Shown piece by piece: positions 37,428 through 47,342 of a stretch of DNA of 64,000 bases. The stretch is from assembly GCF_003337215.1 (NCBI RefSeq), contig NZ_QPIG01000001.1, forward strand, positions 1,054,001-1,118,000. Direction: 5' to 3'. Every line of letters begins with the position of its first letter. Position 1 is the first letter of the stretch. The notes under the pieces are model-generated. The model had not been told where the DNA came from and did not search any database. It was given only the letters and a program-made list of their open reading frames with translations. The position numbers and the translations under genes are program-made. Source of the stretch: Oceanihabitans sediminis. Lineage in GTDB: Bacteria > Bacteroidota > Bacteroidia > Flavobacteriales > Flavobacteriaceae.

Positions 37428-38765
37428 ATGAGTAAAAAACGATTAGTCATATTAGGAGGAGGAGAAAGCGGAGTAGGAACTGCGCTTTTAGGAAAGGCAA
37501 AAGGCTATGAGGTATTTGTTTCAGATAAAGGAACAATAAAAGTGAAATATAAAAAAGTTCTTATACATAATGAGATTGAATGGGAGGAGCAACAGCATAC
37601 AGAATCTAAAATTCTAAATGCCGACGTTGTAATGAAGAGTCCGGGAATTTCTGATAAAGTTGCTTTAGTTCAGCAATTAATACAGAAGAATATTCCTGTG
37701 ATTTCCGAAATAGAATTCGCTTCAAAATATACCAATGCAACTATTGTAGGAATTACCGGAAGTAATGGTAAAACCACAACAGCTTCGCTAATGCATCATC
37801 TATTAAAACAAGAAATAGAAGTTGGTTTAGCGGGAAATATTGGAGATAGTTTTGCAAAGCAAGTTCTAGAGAAGGATTATAAAAATTACGTGTTAGAGAT
37901 TAGTAGTTTTCAGTTAGACGGAATTATTGATTTTAAACCACAAATCGCTGTAATCACAAACATTACTCCAGATCATTTAGATAGGTATGATAACCAATTT
38001 GAAAAGTATATCGCTTCTAAATTTAGTATCGCAAAAAATCAAACAAAAGAAGATTATTTGATTTATGATGCAGATGACGAGGTAATAACTAATTGGTTAG
38101 ATGCGCATCCAGTACAATCCACATTATTGCCATTTTCATTAGTCAGAAAAATAGAAAATGGCGCGTATTTAGAACAGGAAAACATAATATTAACAATAGA
38201 TAATAACCAAATAATTATGCCAAAGACCAATCTAGCACTAGAAGGCAAACACAATATTAAAAATGCTATGGCTGCTTCAACAGTAGCGCATTTGTTAAAA
38301 ATAAGAAAGCAAACAATTCGTGAAAGTTTAGAAAATTTTCAAGGAGTTGAGCACCGCTTAGAGAATGTATTGAAAATTAACAAAGTTCAATATATAAATG
38401 ACTCAAAAGCAACTAACGTAAACGCTACTTACTATGCTTTAGAAAGTATGGATGCTCCAACAGTTTGGATTGTTGGTGGAGTAGATAAGGGAAATAACTA
38501 TCAAGAGTTATATCCTTTCGTAAACGAAAAAGTAAAGGCAATCATCTGTTTAGGGGTTGATAACCAAAAGATTATAGAGGCTTTTGGGAATATGGTAGAT
38601 ATTATTGTAGAAACACAATACATGACCGAAGCAATTAAGATTGCTTATAAGTTAGCAGAAAGCGGTGATAATGTTTTATTATCTCCAGCTTGCGCAAGTT
38701 TCGATTTGTTTGAAAACTATGAAGATAGAGGAAGACAATTTAAAGAGGCAGTTAGAAATCTGTAA
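37428..38765 (+). CDS. murD: UDP-MurNAc-L-alanine:D-glutamate ligase
   Basis: A 445-residue cytosolic Mur ligase adding D-glutamate. It has the N-terminal Rossmann loop GGGESGVG, the ATP loop GITGSNGKTTT, the ISSFQLDG element and the HRLE motif (VEHRLENV) plus NDSKATN. Length is normal. Follows mraY after a 40-bp gap containing a palindrome. Confidence 0.96.
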   Translation: MSKKRLVILGGGESGVGTALLGKAKGYEVFVSDKGTIKVKYKKVLIHNEIEWEEQQHTESKILNADVVMKSPGISDKVALVQQLIQKNIPVISEIEFASKYTNATIVGITGSNGKTTTASLMHHLLKQEIEVGLAGNIGDSFAKQVLEKDYKNYVLEISSFQLDGIIDFKPQIAVITNITPDHLDRYDNQFEKYIASKFSIAKNQTKEDYLIYDADDEVITNWLDAHPVQSTLLPFSLVRKIENGAYLEQENIILTIDNNQIIMPKTNLALEGKHNIKNAMAASTVAHLLKIRKQTIRESLENFQGVEHRLENVLKINKVQYINDSKATNVNATYYALESMDAPTVWIVGGVDKGNNYQELYPFVNEKVKAIICLGVDNQKIIEAFGNMVDIIVETQYMTEAIKIAYKLAESGDNVLLSPACASFDLFENYEDRGRQFKEAVRNL

Positions 38766-38782
38766 AAAGTGTAAAAAGAATA

Positions 38783-39988
38783 ATGCAAAAACTATTTGAT
38801 AACATAAAGGGAGATAGATTAATTTGGGCAATAGTCGCTTTGTTGGCTATTTTCTCCTTCCTTCCTGTGTATAGTGCTGCGAGTAATTTAGCTTATGTAA
38901 AGGGTAGTTCTGGAACATTCGGTTTACTTACTAAGCATTTTATACACCTGTTATTAGGTTTTGGTGTGTTATTTACTGTTCATAAAGTACCATACAGATA
39001 TTTTAGGGGGCTGTCTGCAGTATTGATTCCTGTCGTTATTATTCTGTTGTTTTTAACCTTATTTCAAGGTAGTGCTTCAAGTTCAGGAACAAATACAAGT
39101 AGGTGGATAAGGATTCCGGTTGTAGGGTTTACTTTTCAACCCTCAACTTTTGCGGGTGTTGTTATTATGGCTTATGTAGCTAAGTATTTGGCGAGGGTTA
39201 AAGGTGAATTGGTTTCATTTCAAAGTAGCTTATTGTATTTGTGGCTTCCTGTATTTTCTGTTCTTGGTTTAATTCTTCCTGCAAACTTTTCTACTGCTGC
39301 AATTATATTTTCAATGGTATGTGTGTTAGTGTTTTTAGGTGGTTACCCTTTACGTTATCTATCTGTAATAATTGGAGTCGGAATACTAACCTTAGTGATG
39401 TTTATTTTGATGGCTAAAGCTTTTCCAGATGCTATGCCAAACAGAGTGGATACATGGATGAGTAGAATTGAAAGTTTTTCAGACTCTGAAGTAACTGAAG
39501 CAGATTATCAAATTGAGAAAGCTAAAATTGCAATTGCAAGTGGGGGAATTCAGGGAGTTGGCCCGGGAAAAAGTATACAGAAAAACTTTTTACCACAATC
39601 TTCTTCCGATTTTATTTATGCCATTATTGTTGAAGAATATGGTTTGATTGGAGGTATTTCTTTAGTGATATTATACATGTGGTTGCTTTTTAGAATAGTA
39701 ATTGTTGCTCAAAAATGTGATACTATTTTTGGAAAATTACTAGTGCTTGGTGTTGGTTTGCCAATTGTTTTTCAAGCCTTAATAAATATGGGAGTTGCTG
39801 TGCAACTATTCCCTGTAACTGGACAAACTTTACCGCTAGTGAGTAGTGGAGGAACATCTATTTGGATGACCTGTTTGGCTTTAGGAATTATTTTAAGTGT
39901 GAGTGCTAAGCGTGAAGAGGATAAAAGTAAGGAAGGTATGGAAGGAGCTGATAATAATCCCTTAGATATTCTTGCTGAAACAATATAA
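38783..39988 (+). CDS. ftsW: Septal peptidoglycan glycosyltransferase FtsW
   Basis: A 401-residue SEDS-family polymerase with about ten membrane helices. Motifs include [15 protein letters not shown], the large periplasmic loop with [29 protein letters not shown] (with the conserved catalytic Asp region) and PLVSSGGTS near the C-terminus. It polymerises lipid II at the septum in partnership with FtsI. A 17-bp gap separates it from murD. Confidence 0.96.
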   Translation: MQKLFDNIKGDRLIWAIVALLAIFSFLPVYSAASNLAYVKGSSGTFGLLTKHFIHLLLGFGVLFTVHKVPYRYFRGLSAVLIPVVIILLFLTLFQGSASSSGTNTSRWIRIPVVGFTFQPSTFAGVVIMAYVAKYLARVKGELVSFQSSLLYLWLPVFSVLGLILPANFSTAAIIFSMVCVLVFLGGYPLRYLSVIIGVGILTLVMFILMAKAFPDAMPNRVDTWMSRIESFSDSEVTEADYQIEKAKIAIASGGIQGVGPGKSIQKNFLPQSSSDFIYAIIVEEYGLIGGISLVILYMWLLFRIVIVAQKCDTIFGKLLVLGVGLPIVFQALINMGVAVQLFPVTGQTLPLVSSGGTSIWMTCLALGIILSVSAKREEDKSKEGMEGADNNPLDILAETI

Positions 39989-40014
39989 ATAGAAAAAATA
40001 AGAAACGGTTTTTC

Positions 40015-41115
40015 GTGACGAAAGATAAAAAACATAGAATAATACTCTCAGGAGGAGGAACAGGAGGACATATCTATCCTGCAATTGCTATTGCAAACGA
40101 GTTAAAATCTCGCTTTCCAAAAGCAGAATTCCTTTTCGTTGGAGCGAAGGATAGAATGGAGATGGAGAAAGTTCCGCAGGCAGGTTATGCAATAAAGGGA
40201 CTTTGGATTTCGGGTATTCAGCGGGAATTGACCCTTAAAAATTTAATGTTTCCGTTTAAGTTAGTTAGTAGTCTTTGGAATGCTAGAAAAATTGTAAAGC
40301 AATTTAAGCCAGATGTAGCAATTGGTACTGGTGGATTTGCAAGCGGACCTTTACTACAAATGGCGGTTTCAAATGGTGTGCCTAGCTTAATTCAGGAACA
40401 GAATTCATTTCCAGGAATTACCAATAAGTTACTTGGAAAAAAAGTGCAGAAGATTTGTGTAGCCTATGATGGTTTAGAAAGATTTTTTCCGAAAGATAAA
40501 ATAATAAAAACAGGAAATCCGGTACGTCAAGATTTGTTAGATATAGACTCTAAAGTTGCTGAAGCAAAAAAGTATTTCAACTTAACGGAAGGAAAAAAGA
40601 CACTTTTAGTTATTGGAGGAAGCTTAGGAGCAAGAAGAATAAATGAGCTTATTAGAGATGAGCTAGATTTTTTCCATACGTTGAATATGGAAGTTATTTG
40701 GCAGTGCGGAAAGTTGTACTATAAGACATATAAGTTAAACGGAAACGAAAAGCATGTGCAGTTGCATAAGTTTATTAATAAAATGGACTTAGCCTATGCG
40801 GCGGCAGATGTAATTATCTCTCGAGCAGGAGCTAGTTCTGTTAGTGAGCTTTGTATTGTTGGGAAGCCGGTAATTTTTATCCCGTCACCCAACGTAGCTG
40901 AAGATCATCAAACAAAAAACGCTATGGCGGTTGTAAATGAAAATGCAGCAATGCTTATTAAAGAAGGAGATTTGGTTGTAGATTTTGAAAACAAGTTTTC
41001 GCAATTAATGGCTTCACCAGAAAGACAAAAAGAATTAGGAGACAACATAAAGAAGCTAGCATTAGTACATGCAACAAAAGAAATAGTAGACGAAGTTGAA
41101 AAACTATTAAATTAA
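40015..41115 (+). CDS. murG: UDP-GlcNAc:lipid I GlcNAc transferase MurG
   Basis: A 366-residue GT28 glycosyltransferase that makes lipid II at the inner membrane surface. Motifs: [47 protein letters not shown] and [11 protein letters not shown]. Start is GTG 40015 (gives [14 protein letters not shown]); no ATG is available before the glycine-rich loop. Its last base is the first base of murC (TAATG), indicating coupling. Confidence 0.96.
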   Translation: MTKDKKHRIILSGGGTGGHIYPAIAIANELKSRFPKAEFLFVGAKDRMEMEKVPQAGYAIKGLWISGIQRELTLKNLMFPFKLVSSLWNARKIVKQFKPDVAIGTGGFASGPLLQMAVSNGVPSLIQEQNSFPGITNKLLGKKVQKICVAYDGLERFFPKDKIIKTGNPVRQDLLDIDSKVAEAKKYFNLTEGKKTLLVIGGSLGARRINELIRDELDFFHTLNMEVIWQCGKLYYKTYKLNGNEKHVQLHKFINKMDLAYAAADVIISRAGASSVSELCIVGKPVIFIPSPNVAEDHQTKNAMAVVNENAAMLIKEGDLVVDFENKFSQLMASPERQKELGDNIKKLALVHATKEIVDEVEKLLN

Positions 41116-42470
41116 TGAATTTAGACAATATACATAACATCTATTTTATCGGCATCGGCGGGATTGGTATGAGTGCTTTAGCGCGTTATTTCCATGCTAG
41201 CGGAAAAAAGGTTGCTGGTTATGATAAAACCAAATCAGATATAACTGATGCTTTGGAAGATATTGGTATTGCCGTTCATTTTGAAGATTCTATTGCAGAA
41301 GTTGCAGATGCATTTTTAAATTATGATACTACACTAGTAGTTTATACTCCTGCAGTTCCAAAAGATCACAGACAGTTGGCTTATTTTAAGAGTGATAATA
41401 ATTTTACGGTTTTAAAACGTTCTGAAGTTTTAGGGTTAATTACTAAAAATACTTTTTGTTTAGCTGTTGCAGGCACGCATGGTAAAACTACAACAACTAG
41501 TATTTTAGGACATTTGTTACAAGAATGTGATGTAGAGCAAACTGCATTTTTAGGCGGAATTAGTGAAAACTATAATTCTAATTTAATTTTAAATGGAAGT
41601 AAAGTTTCTGTTGTAGAAGCAGATGAATTTGATAGATCATTTTTAACTTTGTCGCCAGATTTAGCTTGTATCACTTCTATGGATGCAGATCATCTAGATA
41701 TTTACGGTGATGCTTCTGAATTAGTGAAGTCTTTCGAAGATTTTTCAAAGAAAATAAAACCAGGAGGAAAGTTGTTTGTTAGAAACGGCTTGCCTTTAGA
41801 AGGGATAACATACGGGATTGAAGATGATTCAGATTACTCCGTACAAAATATAAAAATAGAAAATGGTGCCTATGTGTTTGATGTGAAAATGCCAAACGCA
41901 ACGCTAGAAGATGTTCAATTTAACCTACCAGGTAGACATAATTTGTCGAATGCTTTAATCGCCTTGGCAATGGCTGTAGAATTTGGTTGCCCTTGCCAAC
42001 AGCTTGTCGAGGCGTTAGCATCATACAAAGGAGTGAAACGTAGGTTTACATATCAAATTAAAACAGAGGATTTGGTATATGTAGATGATTATGCACATCA
42101 TCCAGAAGAAATCAACGCGGTGCACCAAGCGGTTAGAGAAATGTACCCAGGAAAAAAGGTGTTAGCAATATTTCAGCCGCATTTGTTTTCAAGAACTAAA
42201 GATTTTGCAGATGAATTTGCTAAGAGTTTATCGCAATTTGATGAGGTTTTATTGCTAGATATTTATCCGGCTAGAGAATTGCCAATTCTAGGAGTAGACT
42301 CTAATTGGCTATTGCAAAAAATAGAAAATAAAAACAAGCAACTTATTGCAAAAAAAGATATAGTTGCTAAAATTAAAGAAAGTGATGCACAGGTGGTTTT
42401 AACCATGGGTGCAGGTGATATTGGAGTAGAAGTTAAACAAATTAGAGAATCGTTATTAAATGCGAATTAA
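41115..42470 (+). CDS. murC: UDP-N-acetylmuramate:L-alanine ligase
   Basis: A 451-residue Mur ligase adding the first amino acid to UDP-MurNAc. It has the N-terminal IGIGGIGMSALA loop, the ATP loop GTHGKTTTTS, DEFDRSFL and YAHHPEEI. Starts one base before the end of murG and overlaps ftsQ by 11 bp, a dense arrangement typical for the middle of dcw operons. Confidence 0.96.
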   Translation: MNLDNIHNIYFIGIGGIGMSALARYFHASGKKVAGYDKTKSDITDALEDIGIAVHFEDSIAEVADAFLNYDTTLVVYTPAVPKDHRQLAYFKSDNNFTVLKRSEVLGLITKNTFCLAVAGTHGKTTTTSILGHLLQECDVEQTAFLGGISENYNSNLILNGSKVSVVEADEFDRSFLTLSPDLACITSMDADHLDIYGDASELVKSFEDFSKKIKPGGKLFVRNGLPLEGITYGIEDDSDYSVQNIKIENGAYVFDVKMPNATLEDVQFNLPGRHNLSNALIALAMAVEFGCPCQQLVEALASYKGVKRRFTYQIKTEDLVYVDDYAHHPEEINAVHQAVREMYPGKKVLAIFQPHLFSRTKDFADEFAKSLSQFDEVLLLDIYPARELPILGVDSNWLLQKIENKNKQLIAKKDIVAKIKESDAQVVLTMGAGDIGVEVKQIRESLLNAN

Positions 42471-43179
42471 TTGGAACTACATAAAAATGTTTGTTCTACT
42501 AGTATTAGTAGTGTTTCTGTATGCCTTTTCTTCAGCTAAAAACAGCAAAAGAATAGTTTCGGAACCAGAGATTCAATTTTTGGGCGATAATAACCTATTT
42601 ATAACCCATGCAAATGTTAGTAAGTTGTTGATACAAAGTCAACAAATAGCTTCTAATGCACCAAAAGAAATTTTAGATTTGAATAAAATGGAATCTGCCC
42701 TGAATTCTAACCCAATGATCAAGTCTGCGGAAGTGTATGTTTCCGTAAATGGGGAGCTTAAAGCAGAAGTAGAACAGAAAAATCCTATAGCAAGAATAAG
42801 CACAAATACTTCCTACTATTTAGATGATGAAGGTGGGTATATGCCGCTGTCAACAAATCACGCAGCAAGAGTACCACTTGTAACAGGATTTGTAGATAAA
42901 AATGCTTTAGAAAACATATATAAAATCGCTAAAAAAGTAGATGAAGATAGCTTTCTGAAAAAATATGTAATCCAAATAAATCAAAGCAAGGATAGTACTA
43001 TTCAACTAAAATTAAGACAGAGCACTTTTATAGTGCATTTGGGGGATTTAAAACAATTAGATAAAAAGATAAACAACCTAAAAGTATTTTATCAAAAGGC
43101 ATTAAAAGAAAAAACACTTAATGATTACAGTAAAGTTAATTTACAGTTTGATAACCAAGTAGTGTGCACCAAAACGTAA
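42460..43179 (+). CDS. ftsQ: Cell division protein FtsQ
   Basis: A 239-residue bitopic protein: one membrane helix (about 8-25) and a periplasmic region with a POTRA-like first part (SEPEIQFLGDNNLFITHANV) and a beta domain (PIARISTNTSYYLDDEGGYMPLS). Similarity to E. coli FtsQ is low; topology and the position murC-ftsQ-ftsA-ftsZ decide the call. It should recruit the FtsL/FtsI module to the septum. Confidence 0.9.
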   Translation: MRINWNYIKMFVLLVLVVFLYAFSSAKNSKRIVSEPEIQFLGDNNLFITHANVSKLLIQSQQIASNAPKEILDLNKMESALNSNPMIKSAEVYVSVNGELKAEVEQKNPIARISTNTSYYLDDEGGYMPLSTNHAARVPLVTGFVDKNALENIYKIAKKVDEDSFLKKYVIQINQSKDSTIQLKLRQSTFIVHLGDLKQLDKKINNLKVFYQKALKEKTLNDYSKVNLQFDNQVVCTKT

Positions 43180-43182
43180 ACT

Positions 43183-44529
43183 ATGGAGAATAATATAGCA
43201 GTAGGTCTAGACATTGGAACCACAAAAATAGTGGCAATGATTGGTCGTAAAAATGAATACGGAAAAGTTGAAATATTAGGCATTGGTAGATCTAAGAGTC
43301 TAGGTGTGCATCGTGGTGTTGTAAATAATATTACGCAAACCATCAAGTCTATTCAAACTGCAGTTCAAGAAGCAGAAGCTGCAGCTAACGAAAAGATTGA
43401 AGGAGTAACCGTAGGTATTGCAGGCCAACACATACGTAGTTTGCAACATAGTGATTATATCACCAGGTCAAACTCTGAAACGGTAATTGATGAAGATGAT
43501 ATCGATAGATTAATTGACCAAGTACATAAGTTGGTAATGCTTCCAGGTGAAGAGATTATCCACGTTTTACCACAGGAATATAAAGTAGATGGTCAAGCTG
43601 AAATTACGGAACCAATTGGTATGTATGGTGGCAGACTAGAGGCGAATTTTCATGTTGTAGTTGGTCAGGTTGCTTCTATCAGAAATGTAGGAAGATGTAT
43701 AAAAACTGCCTTGTTAGATTTAGAAGGCATCACCTTAGAGCCACTTGCTTCAGCAAACGCAGTTTTAAGCCAAGAAGAAAAAGAAGCTGGGGTTGCCCTA
43801 ATTGATATAGGTGGCGGTACAACAGATTTAGCGATTTTTAAAGACGGAATTATTCGTCATACAGCGGTTATACCTTTCGGTGGAAATGTAATCACAGAAG
43901 ACATAAAAGAAGGTTGTTCTATCATTGAAAAACATGCCGAACTTTTAAAAACAAAATTCGGTTCAGCTTGGCCAGGAGAAAATAAAGAAAATGAGATTGT
44001 TTCTATTCCAGGTTTAAGAGGAAGAGAGCCAAAAGAGATCTCTTTAAAAAACCTTTCAAAAATAATTCATGCTCGTGTAGTAGAAATTGTTGAGCAGGTG
44101 TATTTAGAGATTAAAAATTATGGCCACGAAGAACAAAAAAAGAAACTAATTGCAGGAATTGTTTTAACCGGTGGTGGTGCACAATTAAAACATTTAAAGC
44201 AGTTAGTAGAATATATTACAGGAATGGATACCAGAATTGGTTTTCCTAATGAGCATTTAGCAGGAGGAAGTGATGAAGAAATTACGAGTCCCTTATATGC
44301 AACAGCCGTAGGTTTGGTTATGGACGGTTTAAAAAGAAACGAAAGAAAAAAGACCGAAGAGTTACAAGAAGAAGAAATAGTGCTTGAAGAAGCAGAAACA
44401 GAAACAGAAGTTGAAGGTGAAGATCAACCACAAGAAACAGTAACAGAAACAACCAAACCAAAACGCAGACGTTCGTTTTTAGATAAACTAACAGAAAGCG
44501 TAAGAGATTTTTTAGATAAAGTAGAGTAA
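43183..44529 (+). CDS. ftsA: Cell division protein FtsA
   Basis: A 448-residue actin-like ATPase that ties FtsZ filaments to the membrane. Phosphate loops VGLDIGTTKI and LIDIGGGTTDL, and the adenosine motif GIVLTGGGAQLKHL, are clear; the 1C domain lies in between. After an acidic linker (EEEIVLEEAETETEVE) the C-terminus is a basic amphipathic helix (SFLDKLTESVRDFLDK) that should insert in the membrane. Starts 3 bp after ftsQ. Confidence 0.96.
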   Translation: MENNIAVGLDIGTTKIVAMIGRKNEYGKVEILGIGRSKSLGVHRGVVNNITQTIKSIQTAVQEAEAAANEKIEGVTVGIAGQHIRSLQHSDYITRSNSETVIDEDDIDRLIDQVHKLVMLPGEEIIHVLPQEYKVDGQAEITEPIGMYGGRLEANFHVVVGQVASIRNVGRCIKTALLDLEGITLEPLASANAVLSQEEKEAGVALIDIGGGTTDLAIFKDGIIRHTAVIPFGGNVITEDIKEGCSIIEKHAELLKTKFGSAWPGENKENEIVSIPGLRGREPKEISLKNLSKIIHARVVEIVEQVYLEIKNYGHEEQKKKLIAGIVLTGGGAQLKHLKQLVEYITGMDTRIGFPNEHLAGGSDEEITSPLYATAVGLVMDGLKRNERKKTEELQEEEIVLEEAETETEVEGEDQPQETVTETTKPKRRRSFLDKLTESVRDFLDKVE

Positions 44530-44555
44530 ACAGTAAGAAAATAAATACGAAATTC

Positions 44556-46565
44556 ATGAGCAGCAACAAAGAATTCGAGACCAACATTGCATTTGATTTA
44601 CCAAAAAATCAATCTAATGTAATTAAAGTGATAGGAGTAGGAGGTGGAGGAAGTAACGCCATCAACCACATGTTCCAACAAGGAATAAAAGGTGTAGACT
44701 TCGTCATCTGTAATACAGATGCACAAGCACTACAAAATAGCGGTGTGCCAAACAAAATTCAGTTAGGTATTAGCTTAACAGAAGGTTTAGGTGCAGGTGC
44801 AAATCCAGATATAGGAGAGCAATCGGCAATAGAAAGTTTTGACGACCTACAACGCATGTTAGATACCAACACAAAAATGGTATTTATCACTGCAGGAATG
44901 GGTGGTGGAACAGGAACCGGAGCGGCGCCAATAATCGCTAAAATGGCTAAAGATTTAGATATCTTAACGGTTGGTATTGTTACTATGCCTTTCCAGTTTG
45001 AAGGAAAAATGCGTAACAAACAAGCGCAAGATGGAATAGAGAAATTACGTAATGTTGTAGATTCTTTAATTGTAATTAATAACAACAAACTTCGTGAAGT
45101 TTATGGTAATCTAGGTTTTAAAGCTGGATTCTCTAAAGCAGATGAAGTTTTAGCTACTGCTTCACGTGGTATAGCAGAGGTAATTACACATCACTATACA
45201 CAAAATATAGATTTACGTGATGCTAAAACGGTTTTAAGTAATAGCGGAACTGCCATTATGGGTTCTTCTACAGCTTCTGGCCAAAACCGTGCTCAGGATG
45301 CTATTCGTAAGGCTTTAGATTCACCGTTGCTTAATGATAATAAAATTACAGGAGCCAAAAATGTACTGTTGCTAATCGTTTCTGGCGCACAAGAAATTAC
45401 TATTGATGAGATAGGAGAAATCAATGACCACATTCAAAACGAAGCTGGTCATGGTGCAAACATTATTATGGGGGTTGGTGAAGATGAATCATTAGATGAG
45501 TCTATTGCTGTAACTATTATTGCTACTGGATTTGATGTGGAACAACAAGATGAAATTTCTAATACAGAAACTAAAAAAGTTATTCATAAACTAGAAGAAC
45601 AATTAAGTCCTAATAAGGAATTGCCAAAAAAACCTGCTGCACCTCAAAATACTGTCGCTCCAACTATCGAATTCGAGAAAAAAGAAGAAGCTCCAGTAGT
45701 GAAGCATACTTTAGATTTGGATGAATTAGATACCATCGAGCCACCAAAAAAAAAGATAACGAATGAACCGGAAATTATTCCAACATCAGAAGCTATTAAA
45801 AATATAAACGTGGTTTATGATGAGGTTTCAATAAGTTCGCAAGAAGCTTCTTATGAAGAGGAAGAGCAAGACGATTTTGTTATTACAGATGCTGCTCCAA
45901 AAGTAGAAGCACCTCAAGTTATTCACGAAGAAGAGCAACAAATAACGCTATCTTTCGATTTACCTTTAACTACGCCAGAACCAGAGCCAGTACAAGAGTC
46001 TGCTCCGGTAAATGAAGTTAAAGAAACTAAAGTAGTACATGAACTAAACGAGGAAGAAATTAAAAATATTCCAGTTAGAGAACATGTAGAAATTGTTAAT
46101 GTAACAGAAGTTAATAAAGATGGCGAAAAGCGTTATATCCTTGAAGATTATGACGACGAATTTGAGTCTACAATTAGTAAAGGCAAAAAAGAAAAGCCTG
46201 CTTTAGAAATAGAGGATAACAGTATTTCTTTCGAAAGAAGAGTTGTAGGAACTCCTGTTCCTGAGCCAAAAAATGAAGAAGTTGCAGAGGAGATAGACCC
46301 TATGAACGATCCTATTTCAGAAATGCTAAAAGAAAGAGCAGATGAGCGCAGACGTAAAATGAAGGATTTTAACTATAAATTCAATCATTCAAAAATTGAT
46401 GATATAGAAAAAATTCCAGCATACAAACGTCAAGGTCTAGATTTAGATAACGTAAGACATTCTTCTCAAAGTACTAGTATTTCAGGAACAAGTATAAGTA
46501 CAGACGATAATGATGATATACAATTACGAAGTAATAATTCATTTTTACACGATAATGTAGATTAA
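44556..46565 (+). CDS. ftsZ: Cell division GTPase FtsZ
   Basis: A 669-residue tubulin homologue forming the division ring. The GTPase core (about 20-335) has the GGGTGTG loop (116-122) and the T7 loop NIDLRD (217-222) with both Asp present. Beyond it is a very long, acidic, Glu/Pro/Val-rich linker of about 300 residues and a C-terminal tail NSFLHDNVD. The total is nearly twice the E. coli length; long linkers are usual in Flavobacteriia. Last gene of the dcw operon; a terminator follows. Confidence 0.97.
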   Translation: MSSNKEFETNIAFDLPKNQSNVIKVIGVGGGGSNAINHMFQQGIKGVDFVICNTDAQALQNSGVPNKIQLGISLTEGLGAGANPDIGEQSAIESFDDLQRMLDTNTKMVFITAGMGGGTGTGAAPIIAKMAKDLDILTVGIVTMPFQFEGKMRNKQAQDGIEKLRNVVDSLIVINNNKLREVYGNLGFKAGFSKADEVLATASRGIAEVITHHYTQNIDLRDAKTVLSNSGTAIMGSSTASGQNRAQDAIRKALDSPLLNDNKITGAKNVLLLIVSGAQEITIDEIGEINDHIQNEAGHGANIIMGVGEDESLDESIAVTIIATGFDVEQQDEISNTETKKVIHKLEEQLSPNKELPKKPAAPQNTVAPTIEFEKKEEAPVVKHTLDLDELDTIEPPKKKITNEPEIIPTSEAIKNINVVYDEVSISSQEASYEEEEQDDFVITDAAPKVEAPQVIHEEEQQITLSFDLPLTTPEPEPVQESAPVNEVKETKVVHELNEEEIKNIPVREHVEIVNVTEVNKDGEKRYILEDYDDEFESTISKGKKEKPALEIEDNSISFERRVVGTPVPEPKNEEVAEEIDPMNDPISEMLKERADERRRKMKDFNYKFNHSKIDDIEKIPAYKRQGLDLDNVRHSSQSTSISGTSISTDDNDDIQLRSNNSFLHDNVD

Positions 46566-46587
46566 GTTTAGTGATATAAACTTTAGT

Positions 46588-46626
46588 AAACCCGAAGAAC
46601 TCACAAAAAGGTTTTTCGGGTTTTTT
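46588..46626 (+). terminator. Terminator of the dcw operon
   Basis: Stem AAACCCGAA/TTCGGGTT followed by TTTTTT, 23 bp after the ftsZ stop. The loop is long (about 20 nt). Confidence 0.8.
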
Positions 46627-46659
46627 ATTTTATCTTCGCAACACAAAAAAATATACAAT

Positions 46660-47109
46660 ATGAGCTTACAACAAGATATCATGACAGCAATGAAAGCTGC
46701 AATGAAAACCAAAGATCAAACAGCATTATCTGCTTTAAGAGCTATAAAATCAGAATTACTTTTAGCGCAAACGGAAACAGGTTCTAAAGAAGAAATTTCA
46801 GAAGAACAAGAAATTAAAATTCTATCTAAGCTTGTAAAACAACGTAAGGATAGCGCGGCTATTTTCACAGAACAAAACAGAGAAGATTTAGCAGAACCAG
46901 AATTAGCACAAGCAGAAGTAATTAGTCAGTTTTTGCCTGCACAATTAAGTGAAGCAGAAATTGAAAAAGTTGTTGTAGATATCATACAAGCAGTTGGAGC
47001 AGAAGGAATGAAAGATATGGGAAAAGTTATGGGGATGGTTAATAAGAAATTAGCTGGTCAAGCTGATGGAAAAACAATTTCAACTATTGTAAAAGCAAAA
47101 TTAGCTTAA
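46660..47109 (+). CDS. yqeY: GatB/YqeY-domain protein
   Basis: A 149-residue all-helical protein of the YqeY family, related to the tail domain of the GatB amidotransferase subunit. Typical stretches: MKAAMKTKDQTALSALRAIKSEL and LPAQLSEAEIEK, ending GKTISTIVKAKL. A role in tRNA-dependent amidation is inferred from homology; its cellular job is not settled. It has its own small unit after the dcw terminator. Confidence 0.92.
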   Translation: MSLQQDIMTAMKAAMKTKDQTALSALRAIKSELLLAQTETGSKEEISEEQEIKILSKLVKQRKDSAAIFTEQNREDLAEPELAQAEVISQFLPAQLSEAEIEKVVVDIIQAVGAEGMKDMGKVMGMVNKKLAGQADGKTISTIVKAKLA

Positions 47110-47147
47110 TACAAATAGATTGTCATCCTTGTTTTTCAAGGATAAAT

Positions 47148-47221
47148 GGCTGCGTAGTTCAACTGGATAGAATATCAGATTTCGGCTCTGAGGGTTGGGG
47201 GTTCGAATCCCTTCGCGGTCA
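47148..47221 (+). tRNA. tRNA-Arg (TCG)
   Basis: A 74-nt tRNA: acceptor GGCTGCG/CGCGGTC (one G-T pair and one T-G pair), D-stem GTTC/GAAT, anticodon stem TCAGA/TCTGA with loop TTTCGGC (anticodon TCG), T-stem GGGGG/CCCTT with loop TTCGAAT. The 3' CCA is not encoded, unlike tRNA-Phe in this window. A small hairpin (47125-47143) precedes it. Confidence 0.92.
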
Positions 47222-47236
47222 CAAATAATTATTAAG

Positions 47237-47268
47237 AAAAAAACGCCGAGGTTTCTTGAGCGTTTTTT
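47237..47268 (+). terminator. Terminator after tRNA-Arg
   Basis: Stem AAAAAACGC/GCGTTTTTTT with a 13-nt loop, ending in seven T, 16 bp downstream of the tRNA. Confidence 0.8.
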
Positions 47269-47342
47269 TATGTAAGTACTTTGTAGGTTTGTTTTAATCT
47301 AAAGAGCATTCAAACACAAAGCAAAAGATATAAAACTACTAG

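Noticed and set aside
45117-45215. The FtsZ segment GFSKADEVL looked like a T7 catalytic loop with missing Asp.
   Set aside because: On proper alignment this is the loop matching FGAANDVL of E. coli; the real T7 loop is NIDLRD at residues 217-222 and is intact.
47125-47143. Hairpin ATCCTTG-TTTTT-CAAGGAT as a yqeY terminator.
   Set aside because: No T-run follows and it ends 4 bp before tRNA-Arg; more likely a leader structure or a fragment of a repeat.
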